Shown here piece after piece: positions 16,478 through 24,058 of a stretch of 64,000 nucleotides of DNA; position 1 is the stretch's first letter, and each line of letters starts with the position of its first letter. The position numbers and the translations under genes are program-made. The notes beneath the pieces are model-generated. The model was not told the DNA's origin. It worked only from the letters and a program-made list of their open reading frames with translations, and did not search any database. This DNA comes from CAZPRY01 sp964589175 (lineage in GTDB: Bacteria > Fidelibacterota > UBA2242), in NCBI GenBank assembly GCA_964589175.1, contig CAZPRY010000012.1, positions 1 through 64,000 on the forward strand. Direction: 5' to 3'.

Positions 16478-18076
16478 TTATTTCAGGAGCGTCATCGACT
16501 TTGTGGTCCAGTGCTCGCTATAACCAAGTCGGTAATAGTAAACGCCTGAAGCAAATCGGTCGGCTTTCCAGACTGCCAGATGCGGACCATAGCCATGATA
16601 GCCGTCGACAATAATATCTACTCTGCGGCCGCGGGAGTCGAATATTTCAATCCGGGCATTGCCGCTTTCCGGCAAGATGAATTCAAAAGATGTTTGCTGA
16701 TTAAACGGATTAGGGTAATTCTGGTGCAATTCAAAGGATGGGGGAACGACCGGAGTGTCATTCAGGGCGACCTGTGAATAGTCGTAATATTCATCGACAA
16801 GGTGCCACATATCTTCCGTCTGTCCATTATAATCCCGGGTCAAATACATCGTTTTAAGCGGTGTTCTCTCAAACTGATCCAGTATAACGGATTGGGCAGT
16901 TCCATCCGTTTTCCATTCGTACAGGGGAACATCCCTGGGATTTAAGAAGGAGGTCATCTGACGTTCCATTGCCATGTGAAACAGACCGAAATTTCCGGGT
17001 TCGTGTCCCCCCAGCCAGCATCCGATAATATCGACATTAAAAGGATTCTTGCCGAATACAATGATATTGCTCAGGAAGTCCTGCGCGAGCCCGTTGTGCG
17101 GTCCATTGATAAAATGACCGTCGCGTCCGTAAAGGCCCTCAATGATATGGAGCCCGGCTTTTGTGACCGAATTGTTATCGAGGCAGCGCGTTGCCCAGGT
17201 CTCGTGCCAGAGACCGCCGTTGATTCCCGGCCTGTCCCAGCGGGGAATACTGTTTTTGCGTCTCTCGTAATTTTCCAGAATTTTCGTTTTGGCGTTCGGT
17301 TGGACATGTTCCGGCGGAATCGCCATATCGTCCTGAAACAGGATGCAATGCCGGATATAGGGCATAGCATTAAGGCCCTGCAGATTCTTGGCGCAGAGCG
17401 TCATTCCCATCACGTGCGATTTGAATTTAGCGATATTAATCAGGTAGGTGTCGGCGGCATTGGCGGGCCAAAGATAGGCAATTTTGTTGAACCATACACC
17501 ATCCGGAACATCGATCCAGTTAAGATCGTCTTCACTTATCTCGCCGACAGGAGCGACCAGGTCCTTGATGTTTGCGCCGGTTCGCTCGGCCAGGTCAATA
17601 TAACCGCCATCATCGAAATCTTGCGGGCAATTGGTTTCGCGGAGATAAAACCGATCACCGGCTGCTCCTAATTCTTTGATCCCATTAATGATTCCTTCAA
17701 CAAAGTAGCAGTCGGTCTGAATTCCCTGTGTGCTTTCAATCGTATAGCGGCTATCGGTGCTGTACCGGCAGGTGAGATTGGGTTTTAATAAGATATTGCC
17801 GTCCAGCGGAAAACCACCATTCTCAAGACTTTTCGGAACAAATACCGTTTTAGAGAAATCCAGACCGGCTTGTAATTTAGCGGTACTGTTTTCAATGGAA
17901 TCAACATCAGTACGCATAATAAAAACTGCGTCCGGATTGTTCTCTATGAATGGATGCACGCCGAAATAACCATTCGTGTCGTTATTATATCTGCCCAACA
18001 ATCTGTCTGGCCTGATGACGGCCGCTGAACCTATGATCGAAATCGCTTTAATGAATTCTCTGCGTGAAACCATCAT
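16478..18076 (-). CDS. DUF362 protein with Tat signal and type IX sorting domain
   Basis: A 532-residue exported protein. The N-terminus MMVSRREFIKAISIIGSAAV is a twin-arginine signal (S-R-R-E-F-I-K then a hydrophobic stretch). The body matches DUF362, with LLKPNLTCRYS, INGIKELGA and INIAKFKSHVMGMTLCAKNLQG; the family contains proteins of unknown function, some with ferredoxin domains, but no cluster motif is seen here. The C-terminus (about 450-532) is a sorting domain starting with LHQNYPNPFNQ and ending in SMTLLK. Tat export implies folding, and possibly cofactor loading, before export. ATG 18076 has GGAG 5 bases upstream. The neighbours are not obviously related. Confidence 0.82.
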   Translation of the reverse strand: MMVSRREFIKAISIIGSAAVIRPDRLLGRYNNDTNGYFGVHPFIENNPDAVFIMRTDVDSIENSTAKLQAGLDFSKTVFVPKSLENGGFPLDGNILLKPNLTCRYSTDSRYTIESTQGIQTDCYFVEGIINGIKELGAAGDRFYLRETNCPQDFDDGGYIDLAERTGANIKDLVAPVGEISEDDLNWIDVPDGVWFNKIAYLWPANAADTYLINIAKFKSHVMGMTLCAKNLQGLNAMPYIRHCILFQDDMAIPPEHVQPNAKTKILENYERRKNSIPRWDRPGINGGLWHETWATRCLDNNSVTKAGLHIIEGLYGRDGHFINGPHNGLAQDFLSNIIVFGKNPFNVDIIGCWLGGHEPGNFGLFHMAMERQMTSFLNPRDVPLYEWKTDGTAQSVILDQFERTPLKTMYLTRDYNGQTEDMWHLVDEYYDYSQVALNDTPVVPPSFELHQNYPNPFNQQTSFEFILPESGNARIEIFDSRGRRVDIIVDGYHGYGPHLAVWKADRFASGVYYYRLGYSEHWTTKSMTLLK

Positions 18077-18506
18077 ATCACTCCGGTTTTTCGAGAAATT
18101 TCTCTTCGCCGATAGAAACGTGTTTCATTGCCAGCATGCATTATTAATTGAATTATAATCAATACTACTTCGATTTTCAAGGATTTCATCATCCGCAAGC
18201 GAAAAGGAAACAGAAAAATTATCCTGTACCCGGGCTATGGCGATTCGAAATACGCTATCGTTTGAAATCTTCGGCTCCAAATTTATGCCCTCCTGCGGCC
18301 CGATTTTCCAATACTTTCCCACCAGGGACCTCTATGAGGCAGTACTCCATTACTCAATCTCTTTCTTCTGTCCATTGGCCCCGGAGCTTCTACTCGCACC
18401 AACAAATTGTCCTTGTAAATCGGACTGTGATGAAGTAAAATCAAATCGGTACCGGGAATCAAAAAATGCTTATATATTCACATTCGCGGATTGATAGGAG
18501 TAGAAA
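18077..18506. other. Intergenic region between divergent genes, no gene seen
   Basis: This 430-base gap separates the start of the DUF362 gene (minus) from the start of the EFR1-type gene (plus), so it must hold promoters for both. Short open frames here lack ribosome binding sites and family likeness. No repeat, operator or structured RNA was recognised. Confidence 0.5.
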
Positions 18507-19289
18507 ATGAGCGCAACGTTATTTTATTACACCGGAACGGGAAATTCGCTCTGGGTAGCCAGAAAAATTGCGGAAAGACTCGGTGAGACGGAACTCTTTC
18601 CTATGGCTAATTTTAAAAACCAGGTTGATGATATTCATTCCGACACGATTGGTTTGATATTCCCTGTGTATATCTGGGGAGTGCCGGCACCGGTTCTGCG
18701 ATTCGTGGAATTTCTAAAGACAAGCGGGGCCGACTATATTTTCGCAGTTGCGGTGAATGGGGGACAGGTTGCCGGTACTTTGCTGCAATTGAAGAAAGTA
18801 ATGGCGAAACATGGTCAAACACTTTCCGCCGGTTTTCAAATCACAACACCCTCAAATTATATCCCCTGGGGTGGCCCCGGCTCCCGGGAAAAACAGAACG
18901 GACTATTTGAAAAGGCGGAGGGAAGGATATCACTCATCGCAGACAAGGTAAAGGAAAAACAGATCCTGCCGGTTGAGCGGGGACCCCTCTGGCAACGGTT
19001 GCTTTTTTCCGGTATGTATAAAATGAGCTTTAAGCATGTCCCGCAGATGGACAAACAATTCTGGGTCGATGAGAAATGCGACCACTGTTCGATTTGCAGT
19101 AAGATTTGCCCGGCGGGAAATATCACGATGGACACCGGAGTACCGGTGTGGAATCATCGCTGCGAACAGTGTCTGGCCTGTATCCAGTGGTGTCCGCGCG
19201 AGTCAATCCAGTACGGAAAAAAGACACCGCATTATGAACGCTATCACCATCCCGAGATAGCCTTGAAGGATATTCTACGATCGAGATAA
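18507..19289 (+). CDS. EFR1-type flavodoxin-ferredoxin protein
   Basis: A 260-residue cytoplasmic electron carrier. The N-terminal flavodoxin-like domain opens with ATLFYYTGTGNSLWVARKIA, whose T-G-T-G-N-S loop binds FMN phosphate. The C-terminal part carries two [4Fe-4S] motifs, CDHCSICSKICP at about residue 190 and CEQCLACIQWCP at about 218. This domain order is that of the EFR1 family, found in many anaerobes, with poorly known partners. ATG 18507 follows TAGGAG at about 7 bases. It stands alone: the upstream gene is divergent and an 800-base AT-rich gap follows. Confidence 0.88.
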   Translation: MSATLFYYTGTGNSLWVARKIAERLGETELFPMANFKNQVDDIHSDTIGLIFPVYIWGVPAPVLRFVEFLKTSGADYIFAVAVNGGQVAGTLLQLKKVMAKHGQTLSAGFQITTPSNYIPWGGPGSREKQNGLFEKAEGRISLIADKVKEKQILPVERGPLWQRLLFSGMYKMSFKHVPQMDKQFWVDEKCDHCSICSKICPAGNITMDTGVPVWNHRCEQCLACIQWCPRESIQYGKKTPHYERYHHPEIALKDILRSR

Positions 19290-19921
19290 TCCCGGATTGT
19301 TGCGACGGATAAAGACTGGTTTTTAATCGCGGATGAGCGCAGGCATTTGTCGAAAATATACATGCAGAAATTCAACAAAGTCAGCGTTTGATATTAAAGA
19401 ATGAACACGGACATTGGAATCTAAATCGCTAGGAGTACTCTTAACGAAGTCTTTCCGATACATCTCGTAATCTGCTAATCCTTGCCTGACGGATCGGTGA
19501 CCCAGCCCAGAGACGAACCGCACAAAAGCCTTTGGCTTCTTCAGCCTGCCGGACAAATTTTTAGCAAACCGCTTAGCGCAAACAATGTACAGCTTAATCT
19601 GTTGTGGATATCACCCGGGAATGCAAGAATACTCCGCAACGGAAACGGTCTTTTCGATTGTAATAATTGACATATCAGGATCGTAAACCCGTTTTTTATT
19701 TTTAAAAATATAATTTATCTTAGCGTAAATAATGGTATGATTTAGGTATGTTATATTTATGATACTGAATATTAAATAATGAAAAACAATAAATGATTTT
19801 ATGCTTGTAAATACTGACTATACGATAGTAAAGATATTATATAAGACAACATAATAGATATTGCTGGTATGGAATATTATATTAGTTATCTAATTAACTG
19901 ACTTTTCAGAATCATGATTTG

Positions 19922-19986
19922 AGGTCTGTCCTGTAAAAAGACGGATTTTGATCGTGGAAACGGTCATTTGGATAATAACCAGACCT
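19922..19986 (+). ncRNA. Possible three-way-junction RNA upstream of the NYN cassette
   Basis: Read on the plus strand the segment can form three stems. P1 pairs AGGTCTG (19922-19928) with CAGACCT (19980-19986), seven perfect pairs. P2 pairs TCC-GT with AC-GGA (19929-19945) with one bulged T and a six-base loop. P3 pairs GATCGT with ACGGTC (19950-19965) and is closed by GGAA, a GNRA tetraloop. P1 and P2 are adjacent and could stack. It lies 50 bases upstream of the promoter of the cassette. No known RNA family was recognised, and chance formation cannot be excluded from one sequence. Confidence 0.3.
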
Positions 19987-20035
19987 GTTTGGGGGCTAAA
20001 AGCTGCTTCTGCGAAGAAAAAGGTCCAACAGGGTT

Positions 20036-20064
20036 TGACAATAAGACATTAGCTGTTTATATTC
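20036..20064 (+). promoter_or_regulatory. Sigma-70-type promoter of the NYN cassette
   Basis: TTGACA (20036-20041, perfect -35) and TATATT (20059-20064, five of six -10 bases) are separated by 17 bases. The start codon of the first cassette gene is 39 bases after the -10 box, and a near-perfect AGAAGGAGGT Shine-Dalgarno lies at 20091-20100. Both signals are stronger than those of the other genes in the window. Confidence 0.6.
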
Positions 20065-20103
20065 ATTTTAGCGACATAATCAAAACAAGCAGAAGGAGGT
20101 ACG

Positions 20104-20427
20104 ATGACCAAAGTATCAATTCCTGTAAAAGTTGAGGATCTGTTTCGACTGGCCGAGTTGATTCACGCGAAACACACGGAGCTGGGCGATGCGTCGCCGC
20201 TAAACATGCTCGATTGGGCGGTGGCTAAGACAAACCTGGATGCAGCCGTAGCCAAGCATCAGATCTTTGAGGATCTTCACCGTCAGGCCGAGACGATCCG
20301 TGAGGAGCGAGATCTCATGGCCGGACAGATTCGAGAAATAGTTCGCCAGTCACGTGATATTCTCAAAGGGGTTCACCGGAAGGATATGCACAAACTGGGT
20401 GAGTACGGTTTTGAAGTAAACAACTGA
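20104..20427 (+). CDS. Small helical protein of unknown function, first gene of NYN cassette
   Basis: A 107-residue soluble protein, mostly helical by its heptad-like pattern. Visible stretches are LFRLAELIHAKHTELG, an acidic and basic middle part HRQAETIREERDLMAGQIRE, and the ending KLGEYGFEVNN. The general form (a helical bundle ending in L-G-E-x-G-F-E-V) resembles small conserved hypothetical proteins seen in FCB bacteria, for which I know no function. No signal peptide or membrane segment is present. The start has the best Shine-Dalgarno in the region (AGAAGGAGGT, 3 bases before ATG). It is the first gene after the promoter at 20036 and is followed 54 bases later by the first ~350-residue paralogue, so it is probably cotranscribed with them. 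Confidence 0.75.
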   Translation: MTKVSIPVKVEDLFRLAELIHAKHTELGDASPLNMLDWAVAKTNLDAAVAKHQIFEDLHRQAETIREERDLMAGQIREIVRQSRDILKGVHRKDMHKLGEYGFEVNN

Positions 20428-20481
20428 CAAGGTTAAACATATCGTTACCCTTGAATCTCCGCATTGAACCGGTTGCGGAGG

Positions 20482-21540
20482 ATGAGCCGGTGTACTATGT
20501 TATGTTGGAACATTTTGCTGGATCAAGATGGAAATCAAAAAGGCGAAATTTCGCTGATGGTGCGCAGCGCTGCATTGCTGGGTACCTGGGTGGTCTCGTT
20601 TTCCGCCCTGCCGTTTCTCTACCGATTGTCTGATAAATGGCGCAGCGGCCATGACGAAGCCCGGAACCGGAGTCTCACAGACTTTTTTCTTCGAAACATT
20701 GAAACTCCTACAGCCGAGGACCGGGATTCGATATTAACGACGTTTCGGGCTGTGGAGCGTTTAAAACGGAAGCGCTATAAGAACCCTCAGGAAGTGAAAA
20801 GGTTGATGCGGTATCAAAGCAGCCTTGCAGTGATCGAGAACTGGTGTTATGAATTTATCGATTCGATACTAACTTCGAATAAACTGATGGCGTACCGGGT
20901 ATTCCACGAAAGTAAGGTGCTGGTTGGATTACATGACCTGAAGACCTGTTTTAAAGACAGACCGGAACAAACGATATCGTTGATCGGCGATATGTTTTGT
21001 GACCCGGAGGCACTGCTCTATCTGCCGGGACGCATGGTCCGCCAATATCAGCTTTCCGATCGGGGCGGCAATTCCGACGCGATTCGAGAGAGCCTGGCAT
21101 TGTTTGAAATGCCGGTCCCGGGGGCCCTAAACGGCGAACAATTGCTCCATATTAGAGAATCGCTGCAGCCTTCGATGACAAAACTTGCTGCTTTACTGGC
21201 CTTGTTTCGTAGCGAGATTGGCAAGCTGGTCTACACAACCGGCATGGCGGCGAAACTGCTGGATATCTGTGAGGAACAATTCCGAATCATTTGTGGTGAA
21301 ATTCAGTCGGCAATCGATCGGGAACCATTATTGATGTCATCGTCCGCAGCTGATCCGGATTTATCGCGGCTGCGTCTGAAACTGGGGCTAACGGACCGCA
21401 AACAGGTCCTGGCGGCAATGCGTAAAATCGGCGAAATAGAGCCGACGACCTTTGCCTACCTGCAGGACCGCGTGGCGCAGGATTGTGATCCGGCCTTATG
21501 TTATCCCTATCTTTTTGCCGATTGGGAAGGGGAAACCTGA
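20482..21540 (+). CDS. Cassette paralogue A, unknown ~350-residue family
   Basis: A soluble protein of about 350 residues, predicted mostly helical, of no family known to me. It is a divergent paralogue of the next two full-length genes. Shared landmarks are an N-terminal LL-x-S-A-x-x-L segment (here LMVRSAALLG), a central L-F-Y/F-H/D-x-x-V/I-L region, and the best conserved stretch MPVPGALNGEQLLHIRESLQP (around residue 215), followed near the end by LRLKLGLTDRKQVLAAMRKIGE. The start is uncertain: an open frame runs back to TTG 20464; ATG 20482 lies right behind GCGGAGG and ATG 20497 is 15 bases from it. The similarity to its paralogues begins just after ATG 20497. No catalytic motif was recognised. 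Confidence 0.75.
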   Translation: MSRCTMLCWNILLDQDGNQKGEISLMVRSAALLGTWVVSFSALPFLYRLSDKWRSGHDEARNRSLTDFFLRNIETPTAEDRDSILTTFRAVERLKRKRYKNPQEVKRLMRYQSSLAVIENWCYEFIDSILTSNKLMAYRVFHESKVLVGLHDLKTCFKDRPEQTISLIGDMFCDPEALLYLPGRMVRQYQLSDRGGNSDAIRESLALFEMPVPGALNGEQLLHIRESLQPSMTKLAALLALFRSEIGKLVYTTGMAAKLLDICEEQFRIICGEIQSAIDREPLLMSSSAADPDLSRLRLKLGLTDRKQVLAAMRKIGEIEPTTFAYLQDRVAQDCDPALCYPYLFADWEGET

Positions 21541-21644
21541 TATGCTGCAACGATTCCCGCTCACCGGTGATTACTATAACGATTCTCTAGGCCCGACGAT
21601 AAATCGCTACCCCGAGTGCATGATTGAAAGAGGAGATGGAAAGT

Positions 21645-22700
21645 ATGCCGATGCACTATTGGATTATCAGCGGCAATGCAGGTCACAAAACGGATTTTGA
21701 AAATGCAGTGTTGCTAAAGAGCGCCGTGCTGCTGGCGCCGCAGATCACGGTTATGGCCCCGATCCCGGTTATGATGGACGCCAGGCAAATCATGGATGCT
21801 CTGCCTGCGGAAGAACGGGACCGGTTTATGGCGCTCAATTTGATTGAATTTGGAACAGTCAAGGACAAGAACACCGCCCTGCAAAATGTATTGCAGAGTT
21901 TCCGGGACCTGCGGCGGTTACAGCACAAAAAGAACAAAAGCCGCCGGGAAATTCAGGTTCAGATGAACTTGCAGAGATTGCACAAAAAAGCCGAGCGGAA
22001 TTATTATTATAACATAGATCGGCTGCTCGAATTATTCGATCTCTTACCGCTGCGCCTTTTTTACGACCAACAGATTCTGCATGTGTTCGGCGATTTGCCG
22101 TATTTATCTCAGAATCGAGTCGAAGATATGGTGGAATTGTTGCCGAATATCATGCAGAGCTGCGATGTCTTGCTCTTGCTGAGCCATCGAATGTTGCATG
22201 AGTACGGACCGGCTCGCGATCCATCCGGAAACTTAGTTCATTTCCTGGAATTGCCCATACCGGAGCATCTGGACAGCCTGCAATGGGAACATATCCGGGA
22301 TGCGCTTCAGCCGGCGATTGGGACCTTGCATGAGATCATGAAGATGATTCGACAAGAACTCAACTGTCTGGAGATCGAAGAAAAGAAAATTCCCGAGTGT
22401 CTCAAGTATCTGGACAGCGCCGTCTCCCGTGGACGGCGGGAGCCCCAGGAGCGGATCGACGGGGAAGTGTTTCTGCAATCCATATCCAGTCACAACACCG
22501 ATCCGTTACGGGTCAGTGTCGGGGTGACAATCCTGACGCATCAGCAGATTCTCACCATCCTGCAGAAGATCGGCAAAATGGATCGCCGGACGATGATGTA
22601 CCTGGAGTCCAAAATCTATCCGATATGCCGTCCGCAATGCTGTTGTCCCGTGCTCGCGGCGGAAATCAAGGGAACACCCCAACATGCCGGGAAGGCCTAG
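21645..22700 (+). CDS. Cassette paralogue B, unknown ~350-residue family
   Basis: A 351-residue protein related to its neighbours on both sides. It begins MPMHYWIISGNAGHKTDF, then ENAVLLKSAVLLAP, which aligns with SILLRSAAFLAG in paralogue C. A charged helical segment follows (FRDLRRLQHKKNKSRREIQ), then LRLFYDQQILHVFGDL, LELPIPEHLDSLQWEHIRD-LQP around residue 205-230, and LTHQQILTILQKIGKMDRRTMMYLE near the C-terminus. ATG 21645 is chosen because GGAG lies 9 bases upstream; two in-frame starts (TTG 21624, ATG 21636) lie before or on that site. The gap to paralogue A is 104 bases. It has more lysine and arginine in its first third than the other two. Function unknown. Confidence 0.78.
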   Translation: MPMHYWIISGNAGHKTDFENAVLLKSAVLLAPQITVMAPIPVMMDARQIMDALPAEERDRFMALNLIEFGTVKDKNTALQNVLQSFRDLRRLQHKKNKSRREIQVQMNLQRLHKKAERNYYYNIDRLLELFDLLPLRLFYDQQILHVFGDLPYLSQNRVEDMVELLPNIMQSCDVLLLLSHRMLHEYGPARDPSGNLVHFLELPIPEHLDSLQWEHIRDALQPAIGTLHEIMKMIRQELNCLEIEEKKIPECLKYLDSAVSRGRREPQERIDGEVFLQSISSHNTDPLRVSVGVTILTHQQILTILQKIGKMDRRTMMYLESKIYPICRPQCCCPVLAAEIKGTPQHAGKA

Positions 22701-22706
22701 CGCACG

Positions 22707-22991
22707 ATGATGTACTGGATTGCCTCTTCCATCTTTTTTCAGCAGAATTATGCAAATCGTGCGATCCTGTTACAAGGCGCTTTGTTATTGACGCCGTGTA
22801 TGCATGCCATGGGTGATTTGCCCCAATATTTTGGAGTCCGCCAATCGATTAAAAATAGGTCGGATGAGGCGCGGGATACATTCATTGTCCAATTTTACGT
22901 GGTTTGTGACGGTGACGCAAAACTCGAACGGGATATTTGCACCTTGCGGCTCAGATGTTCGGGCCCTATCTGGAAAAACAGGGAGTCTTAA
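22707..22991 (+). pseudogene. Truncated fourth copy of the cassette paralogue family
   Basis: A 94-codon open frame starting 6 bases after paralogue B. Its first ~80 residues align with the N-terminal part of the family: MMYWIASSIFFQQN against MHYWIISGNAGHKT of B, then RAILLQGALLLTP against NAVLLKSAVLLAP, and RSDEARDTFIVQFYVV against ALPAEERDRFMALNLI. The frame ends at TAA 22989, where the other members continue for a further 260 residues. The remaining two thirds are absent and paralogue C starts within three bases. It may be a deletion remnant or a functional short form; the intact frame and a possible GAAGG site leave both open. Confidence 0.55.
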
Positions 22992-22993
22992 TT

Positions 22994-24058
22994 TTGGATT
23001 ATTTTATCTTTTCCGATAGTCGCGATCCATTTCAGGATACGGAAGGATCTATCTTATTACGCAGTGCGGCATTCTTGGCGGGGAATGTGATTTCATTCTG
23101 CCTCGCACCTTACTTTATGGCTATGCCGGACATACTTAAAACGAGGCCGCAGCAAATGCGGGAGGAAATTATAATCATGTACGGTGTGGCTTTCGGAGGA
23201 GCTGCGAATCAGGAAGATCTGCGACGTAGAGTACGTAAAATCTATGATGATATGCATGCGCTGCAATGTAAACATGGCAAGACGCCCGCAGAACTCAGGA
23301 TGCTGGCGATGATACGGAGTCATATTGCCGAAATTGAGCGGCGAACTTTTAACGGTTTCGAGTATGTACTCGAAATTCATCACCTGTTACCGTACCGGGT
23401 TTTTTATGAGCGAGAAGTACTGGAGATATATGATGACCTTACAAGCGCTTTCCAATTTCAACCGGAGGAGATAATCGCCGATGTAAGTCGTTATATTGTC
23501 GATCCGGCCATTTTATACTATCTCAGTGAGGGAACCGCCCGGGATGGTGGTTTACTGGATTCCGCAATCATGGGCATTGTGCCTGACATTATTGCGCCTT
23601 TGCTGGATTTGCCGATTCCCATAGATCTGAATGGTGAGCAACTGCTGCATATCCGGGAAGATTTACAGCCTGAGATGGAGGGAGTTCATCGAGTTTTAGA
23701 AGAATTCAGCCGGGAAATCCGGACGCTGCCTGTTCGATCAATAAATCTGGAAGATCGCATCGCTGCTCTGGAAGCGCAGCTAGCGCTGTGGCGGCAGAAA
23801 ATTAAGAGCCGCATCGATAATAATCCCTTTCTTAAGTTGTTGCGGGTGCGGGACCCAGGTGGACTGCGCGTACAGGTGCACCTGGGGCTTTGCAGCTACC
23901 GTGGAATCATCTCCGCCCTGGCAAAAGTGGCTCAAATGGAGCATTCCACGTTGATCTATCTCAAAAATGAAATTGAGCGTGAACACTCTCTGACAATCCT
24001 ACGCCCCTTTCTCTATGTTATTCATAAAGGAGAAGAGAAAAATGCCGGAAAAACTTAA
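22994..24058 (+). CDS. Cassette paralogue C, unknown ~350-residue family
   Basis: A 354-residue protein if started at TTG 22994, which has GGGAG 8 bases upstream and begins LDYFIFSDSRDPFQD, matching the YWIIS-type start of B. An earlier in-frame ATG (22937) would add 19 residues that have no match in the paralogues. Landmarks are ILLRSAAFLAG, MHALQCKHGKTPAE, LPYRVFYEREVLEIYDDL, LDLPIPIDLNGEQLLHIREDLQP (around residue 215) and CSYRGIISALAKVAQMEHSTLIYLK. The conserved L-P-I-P-x-x-L-N-G-E-Q-L-L-H-I-R-E stretch is almost the same as in A, so A and C are closer there than B. It overlaps the NYN gene by 17 bases, a strong sign of coupled expression. Function unknown. Confidence 0.77.
   Translation: MDYFIFSDSRDPFQDTEGSILLRSAAFLAGNVISFCLAPYFMAMPDILKTRPQQMREEIIIMYGVAFGGAANQEDLRRRVRKIYDDMHALQCKHGKTPAELRMLAMIRSHIAEIERRTFNGFEYVLEIHHLLPYRVFYEREVLEIYDDLTSAFQFQPEEIIADVSRYIVDPAILYYLSEGTARDGGLLDSAIMGIVPDIIAPLLDLPIPIDLNGEQLLHIREDLQPEMEGVHRVLEEFSREIRTLPVRSINLEDRIAALEAQLALWRQKIKSRIDNNPFLKLLRVRDPGGLRVQVHLGLCSYRGIISALAKVAQMEHSTLIYLKNEIEREHSLTILRPFLYVIHKGEEKNAGKT

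Larger units (their letters stand above)
19290..20103. other. 814-base AT-rich intergenic region upstream of the NYN cassette
   Basis: The stretch from about 19670 to 19920 is very rich in A and T compared with its surroundings. The first part (19323-19670) has a 77-codon open frame on the minus strand (19323-19556) without a ribosome binding site and of no known family; it may be a gene remnant. A possible structured RNA (19922-19986) and a good promoter (20036-20064) lie in the last 200 bases. An AT-rich boundary in front of an accessory cassette is consistent with horizontal gain but does not prove it. Confidence 0.5.

Noticed and set aside
19323..19556. 77-codon frame on the minus strand downstream of the EFR1-type gene
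   Set aside because: No ribosome binding site and no known family; it may be a remnant, but there is not enough support for a gene call.
20451..20633. Alternative frame at the start of paralogue A that might signal a frameshift
   Set aside because: The alignment with paralogues B and C is continuous in the annotated frame from just after ATG 20497, so no frameshift is needed.
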